Assembly (NCBI GenBank): GCA_964230195.1
Contig: CAXRGH010000257.1
Coordinates: forward strand, 1 to 51,233
Source of the DNA: CAXRGH01 sp964230195
GTDB lineage: Bacteria; Pseudomonadota; Gammaproteobacteria; Enterobacterales; Alteromonadaceae
DNA length: 51,233 nt
Direction of reading: 5' to 3'
Shown here: positions 8,586-16,641 of the stretch, piece after piece
Numbering within the stretch: position 1 is the first letter of the stretch
How the letters are laid out: each line of letters starts with the position of its first letter
Position numbers and translations under genes: made by a program
The notes under the pieces: model-generated
The model's database searches: none
Seen by the model: the letters and a program-made list of their open reading frames with translations, nothing else
Told to the model about the DNA's origin: nothing

Positions 8586-9083
8586 ATGATAGTATTAAGA
8601 GAGCCGTTTACCGCAGATAGTCCATTTTTAGTTGAAAACTTAAATGACGTGCGGGTTATCGAGCACCTTTCTAGCCGTATTCCGACTCCATATTCAGTTA
8701 CAGATTCATTGCACTGGATCAACGTGCTTTCTTCGCTTGACGCGATAAACCGAATCATAGAAGTCAATAGTCAAGCTGTTGGAGTGGTAGGTGCTTATTT
8801 ATCTAGGGATCAAGCTGAGATCGGGTATTGGCTAACCCCTGACGTTTGGGGGAAAGGAATTGCAAGCCAAGCGGTTAGTTTATTTTCATCATGGCTGTTT
8901 CGGCATACTACAGTTAGTGAGATTATTAATCCTGTTAACGCTCAAAATATTGCTTCCAGAAGGGTCATGGAAAAAACAGGTTATAAGCCAGTCAAGACAG
9001 AAACCTTTATTAATAAAAATAACCACATGGACTCCGAAGTTTTCTATCTATTAACGAAAGCTGATAATGGAAGACTCTATTAG
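8586..9083 (+). CDS. GNAT-family N-acetyltransferase (RimJ/RimL-like)
   Basis: Probable acetyl-CoA-dependent N-acyltransferase of the RimJ/RimL branch; the substrate is unknown. The 165-residue protein starts with the typical LREPFTADSPFL strand-helix. The IGYWLTPDVWGKGIASQAV stretch (about 79-97) is the GNAT motif A pyrophosphate-binding loop. NAQNIASRRVMEKTGY (about 118-133) is the characteristic C-terminal motif. There is no good ribosome-binding site close to the ATG (nearest AAGG is 16 bases away). The initiation region overlaps a DnaA-box-like sequence, so weak or coupled translation after dsbB is likely. Confidence 0.85.
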   Translation: MIVLREPFTADSPFLVENLNDVRVIEHLSSRIPTPYSVTDSLHWINVLSSLDAINRIIEVNSQAVGVVGAYLSRDQAEIGYWLTPDVWGKGIASQAVSLFSSWLFRHTTVSEIINPVNAQNIASRRVMEKTGYKPVKTETFINKNNHMDSEVFYLLTKADNGRLY

Positions 9084-9160
9084 AAAGCGAATGTCTGCTT
9101 GATGGCTGTCCATGCCTATTAGACTATTTGGCTCCTTAAAGATCCATGAGATACTGCTAC

Positions 9161-9673
9161 TCAATCCAAATCTTCTAATGGCCAAAGAGCGATATACTCA
9201 CCCCAATATTCAACTGGTACTTCTGCATCAGAAACTGTTTTTCCTCTGACCGACATACCAGCCTTGTGCATTTCCGACTTCTTTCCCTTATTGAGTAATG
9301 GGTGCCATGAAGGAAGCCCCCTTCCCTCAGCAAGCCTTCGGTAACTGCAACTTGGAGGCATAAAAAATATATCGGCTAGATTGGCTTTTGTTAGCTTAAC
9401 GCAGTCAGGGACTAATTTAGTTCGTTTAGCGTATTGTGTACAGCTACAGGTTTTCGTATTCAACAGCTGACACGCAATGTTAGTGTAGTGAATCTCTTCG
9501 TGAGCCTCCATGTAGTCTGTTGGCTTAAGATCGGAATCATCGATTACATTATCGTCTTCGATAAACTTGTGTAAACAGCATTTAGCACAGCCGTCACACA
9601 GCCCTTCCCACTCGACATCAGTCATATCTTCGAGGGATTTTGTCTCCCAATATCGTGCTGAGTTATTAGTCAT
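9161..9673 (-). CDS. ycgN: YcgN family cysteine cluster protein (UPF0260, YkgJ-type)
   Basis: Conserved protein of unknown function with a probable metal-binding cysteine cluster. The 170-residue sequence aligns with E. coli YcgN over its length: CDGCAKCCLHK with Cys26, 29, 32 and 33, then later cysteines in NIACQLLNTKTCSC and PPSCSYRRLAEGR, and the SWHPLL motif. It begins immediately after the TAG of the preceding hydrolase-fold gene (zero spacing), the last gene of a tight minus-strand run. Partnership with that gene is conserved, as in E. coli ycgM-ycgN, but the biochemical link is unknown. Confidence 0.92.
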   Translation of the reverse strand: MTNNSARYWETKSLEDMTDVEWEGLCDGCAKCCLHKFIEDDNVIDDSDLKPTDYMEAHEEIHYTNIACQLLNTKTCSCTQYAKRTKLVPDCVKLTKANLADIFFMPPSCSYRRLAEGRGLPSWHPLLNKGKKSEMHKAGMSVRGKTVSDAEVPVEYWGEYIALWPLEDLD

Positions 9674-10342
9674 CTAAAATGTCACTTGTGTTTCAATGGA
9701 AAGAAACGTTCCCATTGATAGTGATAATTGATCACCTTGGATTAATGCGCCAACGCCCTTAGGTGTTCCAGTCATAACGATATCACCCGGCATGAGTGAG
9801 AAATGATGACTTATCTCACTGATGAGTTGATTAACTTCTCTCATCATCATTCTAGCCTCACCAACTTGGCGTACCTTACCATTAACATTAAGCTGAAACT
9901 TCAAATATTCTGGTTCAGGTATCAACATTGCGGGCACGAATCCAGACAATGGGCAACTGCCATCAAATGCTTTTGCTTTTTCCCAAGGTAAGCCGTTAGA
10001 TTTTAATTTGTCTTGAAGGTCTCGCAACGTTAAGTCGAGTCCAAGACCATAACCCCAGATACCTTCTGTAGCTTGGGCTGGCATAACATCAGTGAGTCGC
10101 TTATTAATGAGTACAGCAATTTCTAATTCGTTATGGCATGCCCCTTTCATTTCTGGAATGACAACATCATTTTTTACATCAGCGAGAGCAGTAGCCGGCT
10201 TCATGAATAATAATGCATCTTCGGGTATGTCGTTCTCTAACTCTTTTATGTGATCAAGGTAATTTCGACCAACACAAACAACCTTCCCCGAAGGTAATTC
10301 AATATCATTGCCCTGCCAATCTTTGTGTTGATATGAATGCAT
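9674..10342 (-). CDS. ycgM: Fumarylacetoacetate hydrolase family protein (YcgM-like acylpyruvase)
   Basis: Member of the FAH superfamily, probably a metal-dependent acylpyruvate hydrolase or oxaloacetate tautomerase/decarboxylase; the exact substrate cannot be read from sequence. The 222-residue protein shows the family core: CVGRNYLDHIKEL near the N-terminus, LLFMKPATAL, the metal-ligand Glu in ACHNELEIAVLI, GLDLTLRDLQD with KAFDGSCPL, and MTGTPKGVG near the C-terminus. It starts three bases after the lytic transglycosylase stop and abuts ycgN. Confidence 0.92.
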   Translation of the reverse strand: MHSYQHKDWQGNDIELPSGKVVCVGRNYLDHIKELENDIPEDALLFMKPATALADVKNDVVIPEMKGACHNELEIAVLINKRLTDVMPAQATEGIWGYGLGLDLTLRDLQDKLKSNGLPWEKAKAFDGSCPLSGFVPAMLIPEPEYLKFQLNVNGKVRQVGEARMMMREVNQLISEISHHFSLMPGDIVMTGTPKGVGALIQGDQLSLSMGTFLSIETQVTF

Positions 10343-10345
10343 TGC

Positions 10346-11320
10346 TTATCTCACTCTCAATTTAATCATATCCGATAACAAACCAACGGCACTGCCAAAA
10401 TACGTCGATCGATTCCAATGCATTAAAGTGTGGTAATTATTGTAGACTAAGTAAATTCGCCCTTTTTCATCATCCGGCATAATCAAAGATGCTTTGATAT
10501 TTGTGGTTGGTAGATGACTTCCGTCATATCGACGTACCCCTAACTTCTGCCATTCATCTAACGACTTCATTTTATCTTTCTTCAACCCTGCGAGCTTATA
10601 ATTGAAGTCGGCGGGTAATTTGACTTGGCGTCCCCACGTATATTTCCCATTCCACCCTTCAGAACTAAGATAGTTAGCGATTGAGGCAAACACATCAGCT
10701 TTATTATTCCAAATATCTTTTTTTCCATCTCCATCGAAATCATAAGCATAAGCGAGAAACGATGTCGGCATGAATTGGCTTTGGCCCATGGCTCCGGCCC
10801 ATGATCCTAAGAACTTTTCTTTGCTGATATGTTTATCTTCTAAAATTTGTAGAGCGGCGAATAATTGCTTTTTGAATAATGCTTCCCTGCGGCCATCATA
10901 GGCAAGCGTCGCTAGCGCTGAAATGATTTGGTAATTGCCCTGCAATCTGCCGAAGTTTGTTTCGACTCCCCAAAGTGCCACGATAAAACGCGGCTGCACA
11001 TTAAATGCTTTCCCCACTTTTTCAAGTAAAGCTCTATTCTCATTGTATTTCTTTACTGCTTGAGAGACTTTCCACTCAGGTACCGCTCTTGGCAGGTAGG
11101 TGTCGAGTGTGAGCTTAAACTCTGGTTGGTTTTTATCTGCCTTTACGGCGCGTTTGTAATACTTAATTCCCTCGAATGCCGTTTGAATCGTTTCTTTACT
11201 AAAACCTTTAGCAAACGCTTCAGATTTCAGTGCCTCAACGTATGTCTCATAGCTCGGCTTTTCTTTTGACAAGCCTTGAGCTGATAATAAAACACCGATT
11301 AGTAGCAGGATAAGGCGCAT
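10346..11320 (-). CDS. Lytic murein transglycosylase, MltB family, secreted
   Basis: Cleaves peptidoglycan glycan strands non-hydrolytically to 1,6-anhydro-muropeptides in the periplasm. The 324-residue protein begins with a short Sec signal peptide (about 1-18). There is no Cys near the cleavage site, so it appears soluble rather than a lipoprotein like E. coli MltB. The catalytic Glu120 lies in ALWGVETNFG. GAMGQSQFMPTSFLAYAYD and DFDGDGKKDIW are the MltB/Slt35 signatures, the latter resembling the EF-hand-like calcium loop. There is no separate C-terminal peptidoglycan-binding domain. It lies between ycgL and the FAH-family gene with three-base gaps. Confidence 0.93.
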   Translation of the reverse strand: MRLILLLIGVLLSAQGLSKEKPSYETYVEALKSEAFAKGFSKETIQTAFEGIKYYKRAVKADKNQPEFKLTLDTYLPRAVPEWKVSQAVKKYNENRALLEKVGKAFNVQPRFIVALWGVETNFGRLQGNYQIISALATLAYDGRREALFKKQLFAALQILEDKHISKEKFLGSWAGAMGQSQFMPTSFLAYAYDFDGDGKKDIWNNKADVFASIANYLSSEGWNGKYTWGRQVKLPADFNYKLAGLKKDKMKSLDEWQKLGVRRYDGSHLPTTNIKASLIMPDDEKGRIYLVYNNYHTLMHWNRSTYFGSAVGLLSDMIKLRVR

Positions 11321-11323
11321 ACG

Positions 11324-11599
11324 TTATTTTCCTTTTTGTAACGCTCTGTGTTGTTTGAGCAAGTTTTCTTTTGGCGGAGGCATCTGGAGATAAAAACCTT
11401 GTTGACTTAAGTTTTCCATCACTTTTTCGCGATCAGCTAGGGCAAGCTCGCGCCCCTCTTTTAATAGCAACACCATCACAAAAAGAGGGGTTCCGAACGT
11501 ATTTAAGAGCGCTTGAGGTACTCTTGAAAAATCATCTCGCCTTTCAACAAACAAATAAGTTTCGTCTTTCTTACTACTTTTATAGATAGCGCAAAGCAT
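11324..11599 (-). CDS. ycgL: YcgL family protein (UPF0745)
   Basis: Small conserved cytoplasmic protein of unknown function, 91 residues. The core LCAIYKSSKKDETYLFVER, DFSRVPQALL and GFYLQMPPPKENLLKQH matches E. coli YcgL closely. An open frame runs 15 codons further up into the end of rnd. The ATG at 11599 is preferred because it gives the conserved N-terminus and has a GGAG site ten bases upstream, just after the rnd stop. It forms part of the gap-free fadD-rnd-ycgL run. Confidence 0.92.
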   Translation of the reverse strand: MLCAIYKSSKKDETYLFVERRDDFSRVPQALLNTFGTPLFVMVLLLKEGRELALADREKVMENLSQQGFYLQMPPPKENLLKQHRALQKGK

Positions 11600-11618
11600 G
11601 TGTTGTTTATTCTCCAAA

Positions 11619-12755
11619 TTAGGGGTTAACCATGACTGCTTCAAAAGGTTTATTTAGCAGTTCATCACGCCAGCAGGTCATTAAATCTGGCGGTATAGAG
11701 TGTTCCACTTCATATTGTTTTCTCATCCAACGATAGGTTAGATACTGATTAATCTGTTTTTTTGAACCCAATAACTCAACCGGAATTTCATTCGATTCAG
11801 CCACATCTCGACAGATATCGCGAAGCAGTTGGCACTGTTTTTTGTATTCAGGAAAGTCCACTAAGCGGCGAATTTTTGGTGGAAACTGTGGAATTTCAGA
11901 GTCGCAGATCCGATTCACAATAGCGACAAGTTCTTTTCCGTAACGACGAGTATCACGGGGGGATAAATCTGAGATACGATTTAGCTGGGTCATACTATTC
12001 GGTTTATATTTTGCAATATCAAACATCGCCGTCTCTTTGATAATAAAATTCAAGGTAATATCGTTACTCCGGGCTATCTTTATTCGCCATGCTGCAATGG
12101 CTTGAAGTATCGCCAAAGATTCACCAGACAGTTGCCACGCATTTTTGACTTTGATATACGCGTTTTCAGGAGCGATTTGGTCTGCTTTTTTTGCTGCGAT
12201 CAACTGGACTTCGTCATAAATCCAATGAAGTAATCCCTTCGCTTTGATTGTCTCATAAAGTCGCGGGAAGACTTTCCATAGATAGAAAACATCATTCGCA
12301 GCATAGTTTAACTGTTTTGACGATAAAGGGCGTGCTAACCAATCAGTTCTCGACTCCCCTTTATCGAGAACGATTTCTAATTCTTCCTCAACTAATTTAG
12401 CATATCCGAGTGAGTTTCCCATTTGAAGCAAACTGGCTGCTATTTGAGTGTCAAAGACGGGCGTTGGGACGATATCAAACGCTGTTAAAAAGACCTCTAA
12501 ATCTTCAGAACAACTGTGGAATACCTTAATTACTGAAGGGTTGGTGAGTAAACGGGTCAGTGAGTCAAACTGGGAAATTTGACTCGGATCAACCAATACT
12601 AAATCTGTTCCGTCATAGAGTTGAATTAATCCAAGTTGAGGTGTTAGGGTTCGAGTTCGAACAAATTCTGTATCAACCGCTAACACATCACCCTCGCCTA
12701 CGTTATTGCAATAGTCGTCCAACTCAGCGCACGTGGTGATCAACTTGTAATGCAT
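11619..12755 (-). CDS. rnd: Ribonuclease D
   Basis: 3'-5' exoribonuclease acting on tRNA precursors and other small structured RNAs. At 378 residues it matches E. coli RNase D (about 375). The DEDD exonuclease motifs are present: VDTEF (Asp28, Glu30), FHSCSEDLEVF and the DEDDy motif YAANDVFYL. A HRDC domain (about 205-285, around LAILQAIAAWR) and a second HRDC-like C-terminal region follow. The open frame extends 32 codons upstream into fadD, but the ATG at 12755 with an AGGAT site gives the conserved N-terminus. It lies 28 bases downstream of fadD, an association common in Vibrio and Shewanella. Confidence 0.95.
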   Translation of the reverse strand: MHYKLITTCAELDDYCNNVGEGDVLAVDTEFVRTRTLTPQLGLIQLYDGTDLVLVDPSQISQFDSLTRLLTNPSVIKVFHSCSEDLEVFLTAFDIVPTPVFDTQIAASLLQMGNSLGYAKLVEEELEIVLDKGESRTDWLARPLSSKQLNYAANDVFYLWKVFPRLYETIKAKGLLHWIYDEVQLIAAKKADQIAPENAYIKVKNAWQLSGESLAILQAIAAWRIKIARSNDITLNFIIKETAMFDIAKYKPNSMTQLNRISDLSPRDTRRYGKELVAIVNRICDSEIPQFPPKIRRLVDFPEYKKQCQLLRDICRDVAESNEIPVELLGSKKQINQYLTYRWMRKQYEVEHSIPPDLMTCWRDELLNKPFEAVMVNP

Positions 12756-12783
12756 AGTATCCTGTATCTTAATTGAAACGCTG

Positions 12784-14436
12784 CTAGTCGCGAAGTTCTC
12801 TCCGCAATATTTTACCAACGTTAGATTTTGGCATCTCATCGATAAAAGCAACTTGTTTCGGTACTTTATAGCCCGTGAGATGCTGACGACAATGTGAAAT
12901 CAGTTCGGCTTCCGTTAACGATGGATCCTTTTTCACAACAAACAGTTTTACTTGTTCTCCACTATCTGCATGAGGAACACCGACGGCGCCAACTTCCAAT
13001 ACTTTATCACACATTGCGGCAACTTCTTCAATTTCATTTGGATATACATTAAACCCAGAAACCAAAATCATATCTTTCTTTCGATCAACAATGTACAAGA
13101 AACCTTTTTCATCCATACGTGCAATGTCACCGGTTGCAAACCAACCATCTTTAATCACCTCAGCGGTCGCTTCAGGACGATTCAAATATCCTTTCATCAC
13201 CTGTGGACCATGCAAGTACAACTCACCAGCTTCACCTTCTGGCACTTCATTACCATCTGCATCCACTAATTTCACATCGGTCGAGGGTACAGGTACACCG
13301 ATAGAGCCACTATAACTCTCCAGGTTCATTGGGTTAATAGTCACCGCTGGGCAACACTCTGTCAAACCATATGCTTCGAGTAGCGGGTGTTTAGTGACCT
13401 GTTGCCAGCGTTCAGCAACAGGAGCCTGAACCGCCATACCACCACCAAGAGTCACTCTAAATTTTGAAAAATCAAGTTTATCAAAGCCTGGAGTATTCAA
13501 GAGACCATTAAACAGCGTATTGACGCCTGTTAAAACAGTAAATGGATACTTACTCAACTCTGTTACAAAACCTGGCATATCGCGAGGATTCGTAATCAAT
13601 AAATTGGTTGCTCCAAACTTCATAAAAGTCAGACAATTGGCTGTAAGAGCGAATATATGATACAGCGGCAATGCTGTAACAACCATTTCGGCCTCTTGGG
13701 TCAATACAGGTCCTATCACACCTGAAGCTTGCTCTAAATTTGCGACCATGTTCCGGTGGGTTAACATTGCCCCTTTTGAAACCCCTGTTGTTCCTCCTGT
13801 GTATTGAAGAAACGCGATATCATCCCCGCTAACACTCGGCTTAACAAATGTTTTTTCATTGGCGGATTTGACCGTTTTCACAAATGATTTTGCGTTGGAA
13901 ATGTCAAAGGGAGGAACCATTTTTTTGACGTATTTGACCACGCTATTAACCAGCCAGCCTTTAATTGGTGAAAGCATGTCACCCAGCTGCGTTAAATAAA
14001 CCTTCTGAACGTTGGTATTTTCAGCAATAGCAGAAAAAGTAGCGGCAAAATTTTCAACAATGACTATGCCTTTCGCATTGGAATCCGTTAGTTGATGCTC
14101 CAATTCTCTCGCGGTATACAGCGGATTAACATTAACAACTGTCATACCTGCGCGTAGTATCCCCATAATAGCAACGGGATATTGCAGTAAATTGGGCATC
14201 ATAACCGCAATAGCATCACCCACCTTAAATCCATCACGTTGCAATGCCGATGCAAACTTTAACGATAGCGCATCGAGTTCGCTGTAGGTAATACTAGAAC
14301 CCATGTTAATGTATGCCGTTGATTGAGCAAAATCAGACAACGACTGCTCTATCACTTCAACAAGCGAATTATAGTGTTCTGGGTTGATTTCGGCAGGAAC
14401 GCCTTCTTGATACTGGTTAAGCCACTCTTTAGCCAC
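12784..14436 (-). CDS. fadD: Long-chain fatty acyl-CoA synthetase FadD
   Basis: Activates fatty acids to acyl-CoA at the inner membrane, for beta-oxidation and for making the ligand of FadR. The 550-residue ANL-family enzyme has the ATP/AMP motif YTGGTTGVSKGAM (about 212-224), YGLTECCP, the GWFATGDIARMDEKGF region and the C-terminal catalytic Lys motif around PKSNVGKILRREL. The open frame starts at a GTG 14 codons further up (14478). The GTG at 14436 is preferred because it aligns with the E. coli FadD N-terminus (xWLNxY...VPxEINP) and follows an AAGGA site. The 147-base upstream gap holds a weak FadR-like box. Confidence 0.96.
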   Translation of the reverse strand: MAKEWLNQYQEGVPAEINPEHYNSLVEVIEQSLSDFAQSTAYINMGSSITYSELDALSLKFASALQRDGFKVGDAIAVMMPNLLQYPVAIMGILRAGMTVVNVNPLYTARELEHQLTDSNAKGIVIVENFAATFSAIAENTNVQKVYLTQLGDMLSPIKGWLVNSVVKYVKKMVPPFDISNAKSFVKTVKSANEKTFVKPSVSGDDIAFLQYTGGTTGVSKGAMLTHRNMVANLEQASGVIGPVLTQEAEMVVTALPLYHIFALTANCLTFMKFGATNLLITNPRDMPGFVTELSKYPFTVLTGVNTLFNGLLNTPGFDKLDFSKFRVTLGGGMAVQAPVAERWQQVTKHPLLEAYGLTECCPAVTINPMNLESYSGSIGVPVPSTDVKLVDADGNEVPEGEAGELYLHGPQVMKGYLNRPEATAEVIKDGWFATGDIARMDEKGFLYIVDRKKDMILVSGFNVYPNEIEEVAAMCDKVLEVGAVGVPHADSGEQVKLFVVKKDPSLTEAELISHCRQHLTGYKVPKQVAFIDEMPKSNVGKILRRELRD

Positions 14437-14520
14437 AAATGAATCCTTAGAATTATAGTTTTGATGGTTTGCCACCACGGTTCAACGTTTCTGACAAACT
14501 CAACTCATCTTACCTGTTAA

Positions 14521-14536
14521 AAAGTTGTGATCAGTT
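14521..14536. promoter_or_regulatory. Weak FadR-like box upstream of fadD
   Basis: On the minus strand AACTGATCACAACTTT matches the left half of the FadR consensus well (AACTG, TC) and the right half poorly, about 11 of 16 positions. It lies 85-100 bases before the fadD start. fadD is a classical FadR target, which is why it is listed. Confidence 0.35.
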
Positions 14537-14583
14537 TACGAAATAATTACCAACTTTTAAACAGCTAAACCAAAAATCTTATT

Positions 14584-15423
14584 TCACTTCAAAAATGAAT
14601 CGATCAAAGCCGCTGTCTCTTGTGGAAACTCCATGTGACAATGGTGTCCTCCTGGTACAGTCGCTAAAGTGATGTCTTTAAACAGGTTTTTACGTTGTTC
14701 TACCAGACGGACAATTTTCTCGAATCCATTCTCGCCTAGTATCAGCTTAGTGGGGGAATCTATATTGGCAACTATATTTTCCGCTTGAGGGTCAGTTAAA
14801 CGTAAAGATGACAAGGTTCGAAGTCTAGGATCAGAACGCCATTGCCAGTTTTCTTGAACGCGAACAAGGTTTCGTGTAACTAACAATTCGGCATGTTCTG
14901 CATTTAAATTACCGGCTAGCATACGAGCCCTAACAACGGACGTTAAATCTTTTGGGTGTTTGACTTTAGAGTGCAATGCCTTTTCGCGACTCAAGATTGA
15001 ATCTCGGATTTGCGTTGCGCTAGTATCAGGGCTTTTTGATAAAGGGCCTGCAGACTCGATCATTATTAGTTTTTCCACCCGCTCTGGAAAACAAGCCGCA
15101 AATACACTACTGACGATTCCACCCAGCGAATGTCCAAGCAAGATGACTTTTTGTATGTCCAAAGCCTCAAGTACTTGATATAGGTCCTGTACCCAATCCA
15201 TCAAATGATAATGTGCGTCTGTGCTTCTGTGGGAACTGTTACCATGACCCACCATATCAATAGCAATCAAGGTATACTGTTTTAGGTGCTGAGAAAGCGG
15301 CAGAAAACTAGCCGCGTTGTCTAACCAACCGTGCAAAGCGAGAATAGTGTGTCCATTGCTGCCCGTTTGCCTGAGAGCCTCAATAGCATAGTTTGCTGTG
15401 TGTATAGTGTAGGGTTTCATCAT
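14584..15423 (-). CDS. Alpha/beta hydrolase
   Basis: Serine hydrolase of the alpha/beta-hydrolase fold with unknown substrate. The 279-residue protein has the oxyanion motif LALHGWLDNAASF (about 28-40), the nucleophile elbow GHSLGG with Ser99, and the catalytic His region GGHHCHME near the C-terminus. An Asp around LILGENGFE or nearby would complete the triad. It lies upstream of fadD, a conserved position in Vibrio and Shewanella. The start is tandem ATG codons only eight bases after the slp terminator hairpin, leaving no clear ribosome-binding site. Confidence 0.85.
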   Translation of the reverse strand: MMKPYTIHTANYAIEALRQTGSNGHTILALHGWLDNAASFLPLSQHLKQYTLIAIDMVGHGNSSHRSTDAHYHLMDWVQDLYQVLEALDIQKVILLGHSLGGIVSSVFAACFPERVEKLIMIESAGPLSKSPDTSATQIRDSILSREKALHSKVKHPKDLTSVVRARMLAGNLNAEHAELLVTRNLVRVQENWQWRSDPRLRTLSSLRLTDPQAENIVANIDSPTKLILGENGFEKIVRLVEQRKNLFKDITLATVPGGHHCHMEFPQETAALIDSFLK

Positions 15424-15430
15424 AGACTCG

Positions 15431-15454
15431 AAAAAGGCGACTCTCGTCGCCTTT
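15431..15454 (-). terminator. Terminator after slp, immediately before the hydrolase start
   Basis: On the minus strand AAAGGCGAC-gaga-GTCGCCTTT is a perfect 9-bp stem with a GAGA loop followed by a T run. It ends slp transcription, but it lies only about eight bases before the start codon of the alpha/beta hydrolase. Confidence 0.8.
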
Positions 15455-15466
15455 CTGTTTTGTATG

Positions 15467-16177
15467 TTAAGGTTCCACTTTTTTGCTCGGTCTGTAATCC
15501 CGTTCCGGTACAGGACTGAATTGCTTTTTCTGCTTTTTTGCTGGCTTTGTCTGCTTCATCGGTTTTGTACTATCGTTGTTCATAAACGAATTTACGACAT
15601 TAGACGAACGTCGATCAGCGTGACGAGTGATGATTCTTGTGCGGTAAGGCGTTGGACCGTAGTAACTATGAAACGGCCATATACCCCAACTTAAATGACC
15701 GTGACGAGGCCACACGTCGACTTGAGTCACCGTGGTATTTTGCTCAGGCCACAAATGAAAACCATCGGCATGAAGCACTGGAAACTCATAGGTATAGTCA
15801 CCAACGTCACCTGGCTCAATACCGCCGAGTTGGCCAATCACCGAAAAGCGTCTTCCAACCTGATATATCATAGGATCCAAGAAGCCTTCAACATAAACAA
15901 GGAAACGCCCTTCACTGTTATCTTCAACAACGGGCTCCCCCCTGGCGGTTAACCGAAATTGAGTTATTTGGAGCACAGTTGATTCAGCCTGATTATTAAT
16001 AGAGGCAATCACCCCGCCCCACAACGCCAATTTACCTCGTTGTTGTTCAGGCTGTGCACTGGCTTGTTTGTAATTGACTAGTTGAACTCCCTCTTTCACC
16101 TCAAGGCTTTCGGGGGTTGAACTGCAACCAGTCAAAATAATGGGGATGATAGAAATAATGGATAATAAACGAAACAT
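15467..16177 (-). CDS. slp: Slp-family outer membrane lipoprotein
   Basis: Lipoprotein of the Slp/YeaY family, starvation- or stationary-phase-associated in E. coli; function is not well defined. The 236-residue protein has a clear lipoprotein signal with the lipobox LTGC (Cys18). The family beta-rich core follows, including ALWGGVIASINNQAESTVLQI, FLVYVEGFLDPMIYQVGRRFSVIGQL and GDYTYEFPVLHADGFHLWP. It is longer than the usual ~190 residues. The last ~50 residues form a basic, Lys/Arg/Pro-rich tail (for example KPMKQTKPAKKQKKQF), which may bind peptidoglycan, lipopolysaccharide or nucleic acid; that is speculation. Confidence 0.88.
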   Translation of the reverse strand: MFRLLSIISIIPIILTGCSSTPESLEVKEGVQLVNYKQASAQPEQQRGKLALWGGVIASINNQAESTVLQITQFRLTARGEPVVEDNSEGRFLVYVEGFLDPMIYQVGRRFSVIGQLGGIEPGDVGDYTYEFPVLHADGFHLWPEQNTTVTQVDVWPRHGHLSWGIWPFHSYYGPTPYRTRIITRHADRRSSNVVNSFMNNDSTKPMKQTKPAKKQKKQFSPVPERDYRPSKKVEP

Positions 16178-16300
16178 AACCCGACTCCTGTATGCTGAAA
16201 CGATTCGAATAAATAAAACTTCAACGCTTTCGTATCAGTCTAAATGTCTCAAATGAATATAAGCTGAATAGCGATTATTTAGCAATGAATTTTATTCACG

Positions 16301-16624
16301 CTAAGCAAATGTATCTACTCCCATGAGCTGTTGAACTTCCTCTCTCTTTTCTTCTTTATCAAGGCTACCGTAGGCAGTTAATGCCTTTTGCGCTTTGGCA
16401 TCCGGGCTATCCTGGTGAGATTTTTTCTGATGAAAGTAATGTTCTGCTTTCGAGAAGGACTCTGAATTACCACGTTTGACAACAGACTCCGATGAGAGTT
16501 TTGCCTGCGGTAATTCGGGACGCAATTGAGGATCAGTCACCTCAGGCTTAACTGAGGCACGCTTTGTGGTGTCTGCGTAATTAACCGTGTGGTTAGCTGC
16601 AATTATTGACTGATAGATATTCAC
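16301..16624 (-). CDS. Hypothetical protein downstream of tsaB
   Basis: I do not recognise this 107-residue protein. It is hydrophilic and Lys/Glu/Ser-rich, with no signal peptide, membrane segment or cysteine. The C-terminal half (about 60-100) looks helical, around HFHQKKSHQDSPDAKAQKALTAYGSLDKEEKREEVQQLMGV in character. The N-terminal half looks disordered. It starts at a GTG with a GAGAG-type site, 17 bases after the tsaB stop, so it is probably the third gene of the yoaA-tsaB transcript. That placement supports it being real, but no function can be assigned. Confidence 0.65.
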   Translation of the reverse strand: MNIYQSIIAANHTVNYADTTKRASVKPEVTDPQLRPELPQAKLSSESVVKRGNSESFSKAEHYFHQKKSHQDSPDAKAQKALTAYGSLDKEEKREEVQQLMGVDTFA

Positions 16625-16641
16625 TCAATCTCTCTCATCAT

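Noticed and set aside
12756..12851. Longer N-terminus of rnd overlapping fadD
   Set aside because: The extra 32 residues are antitypical for RNase D and overlap the fadD C-terminus; the ATG at 12755 has a proper ribosome-binding site.
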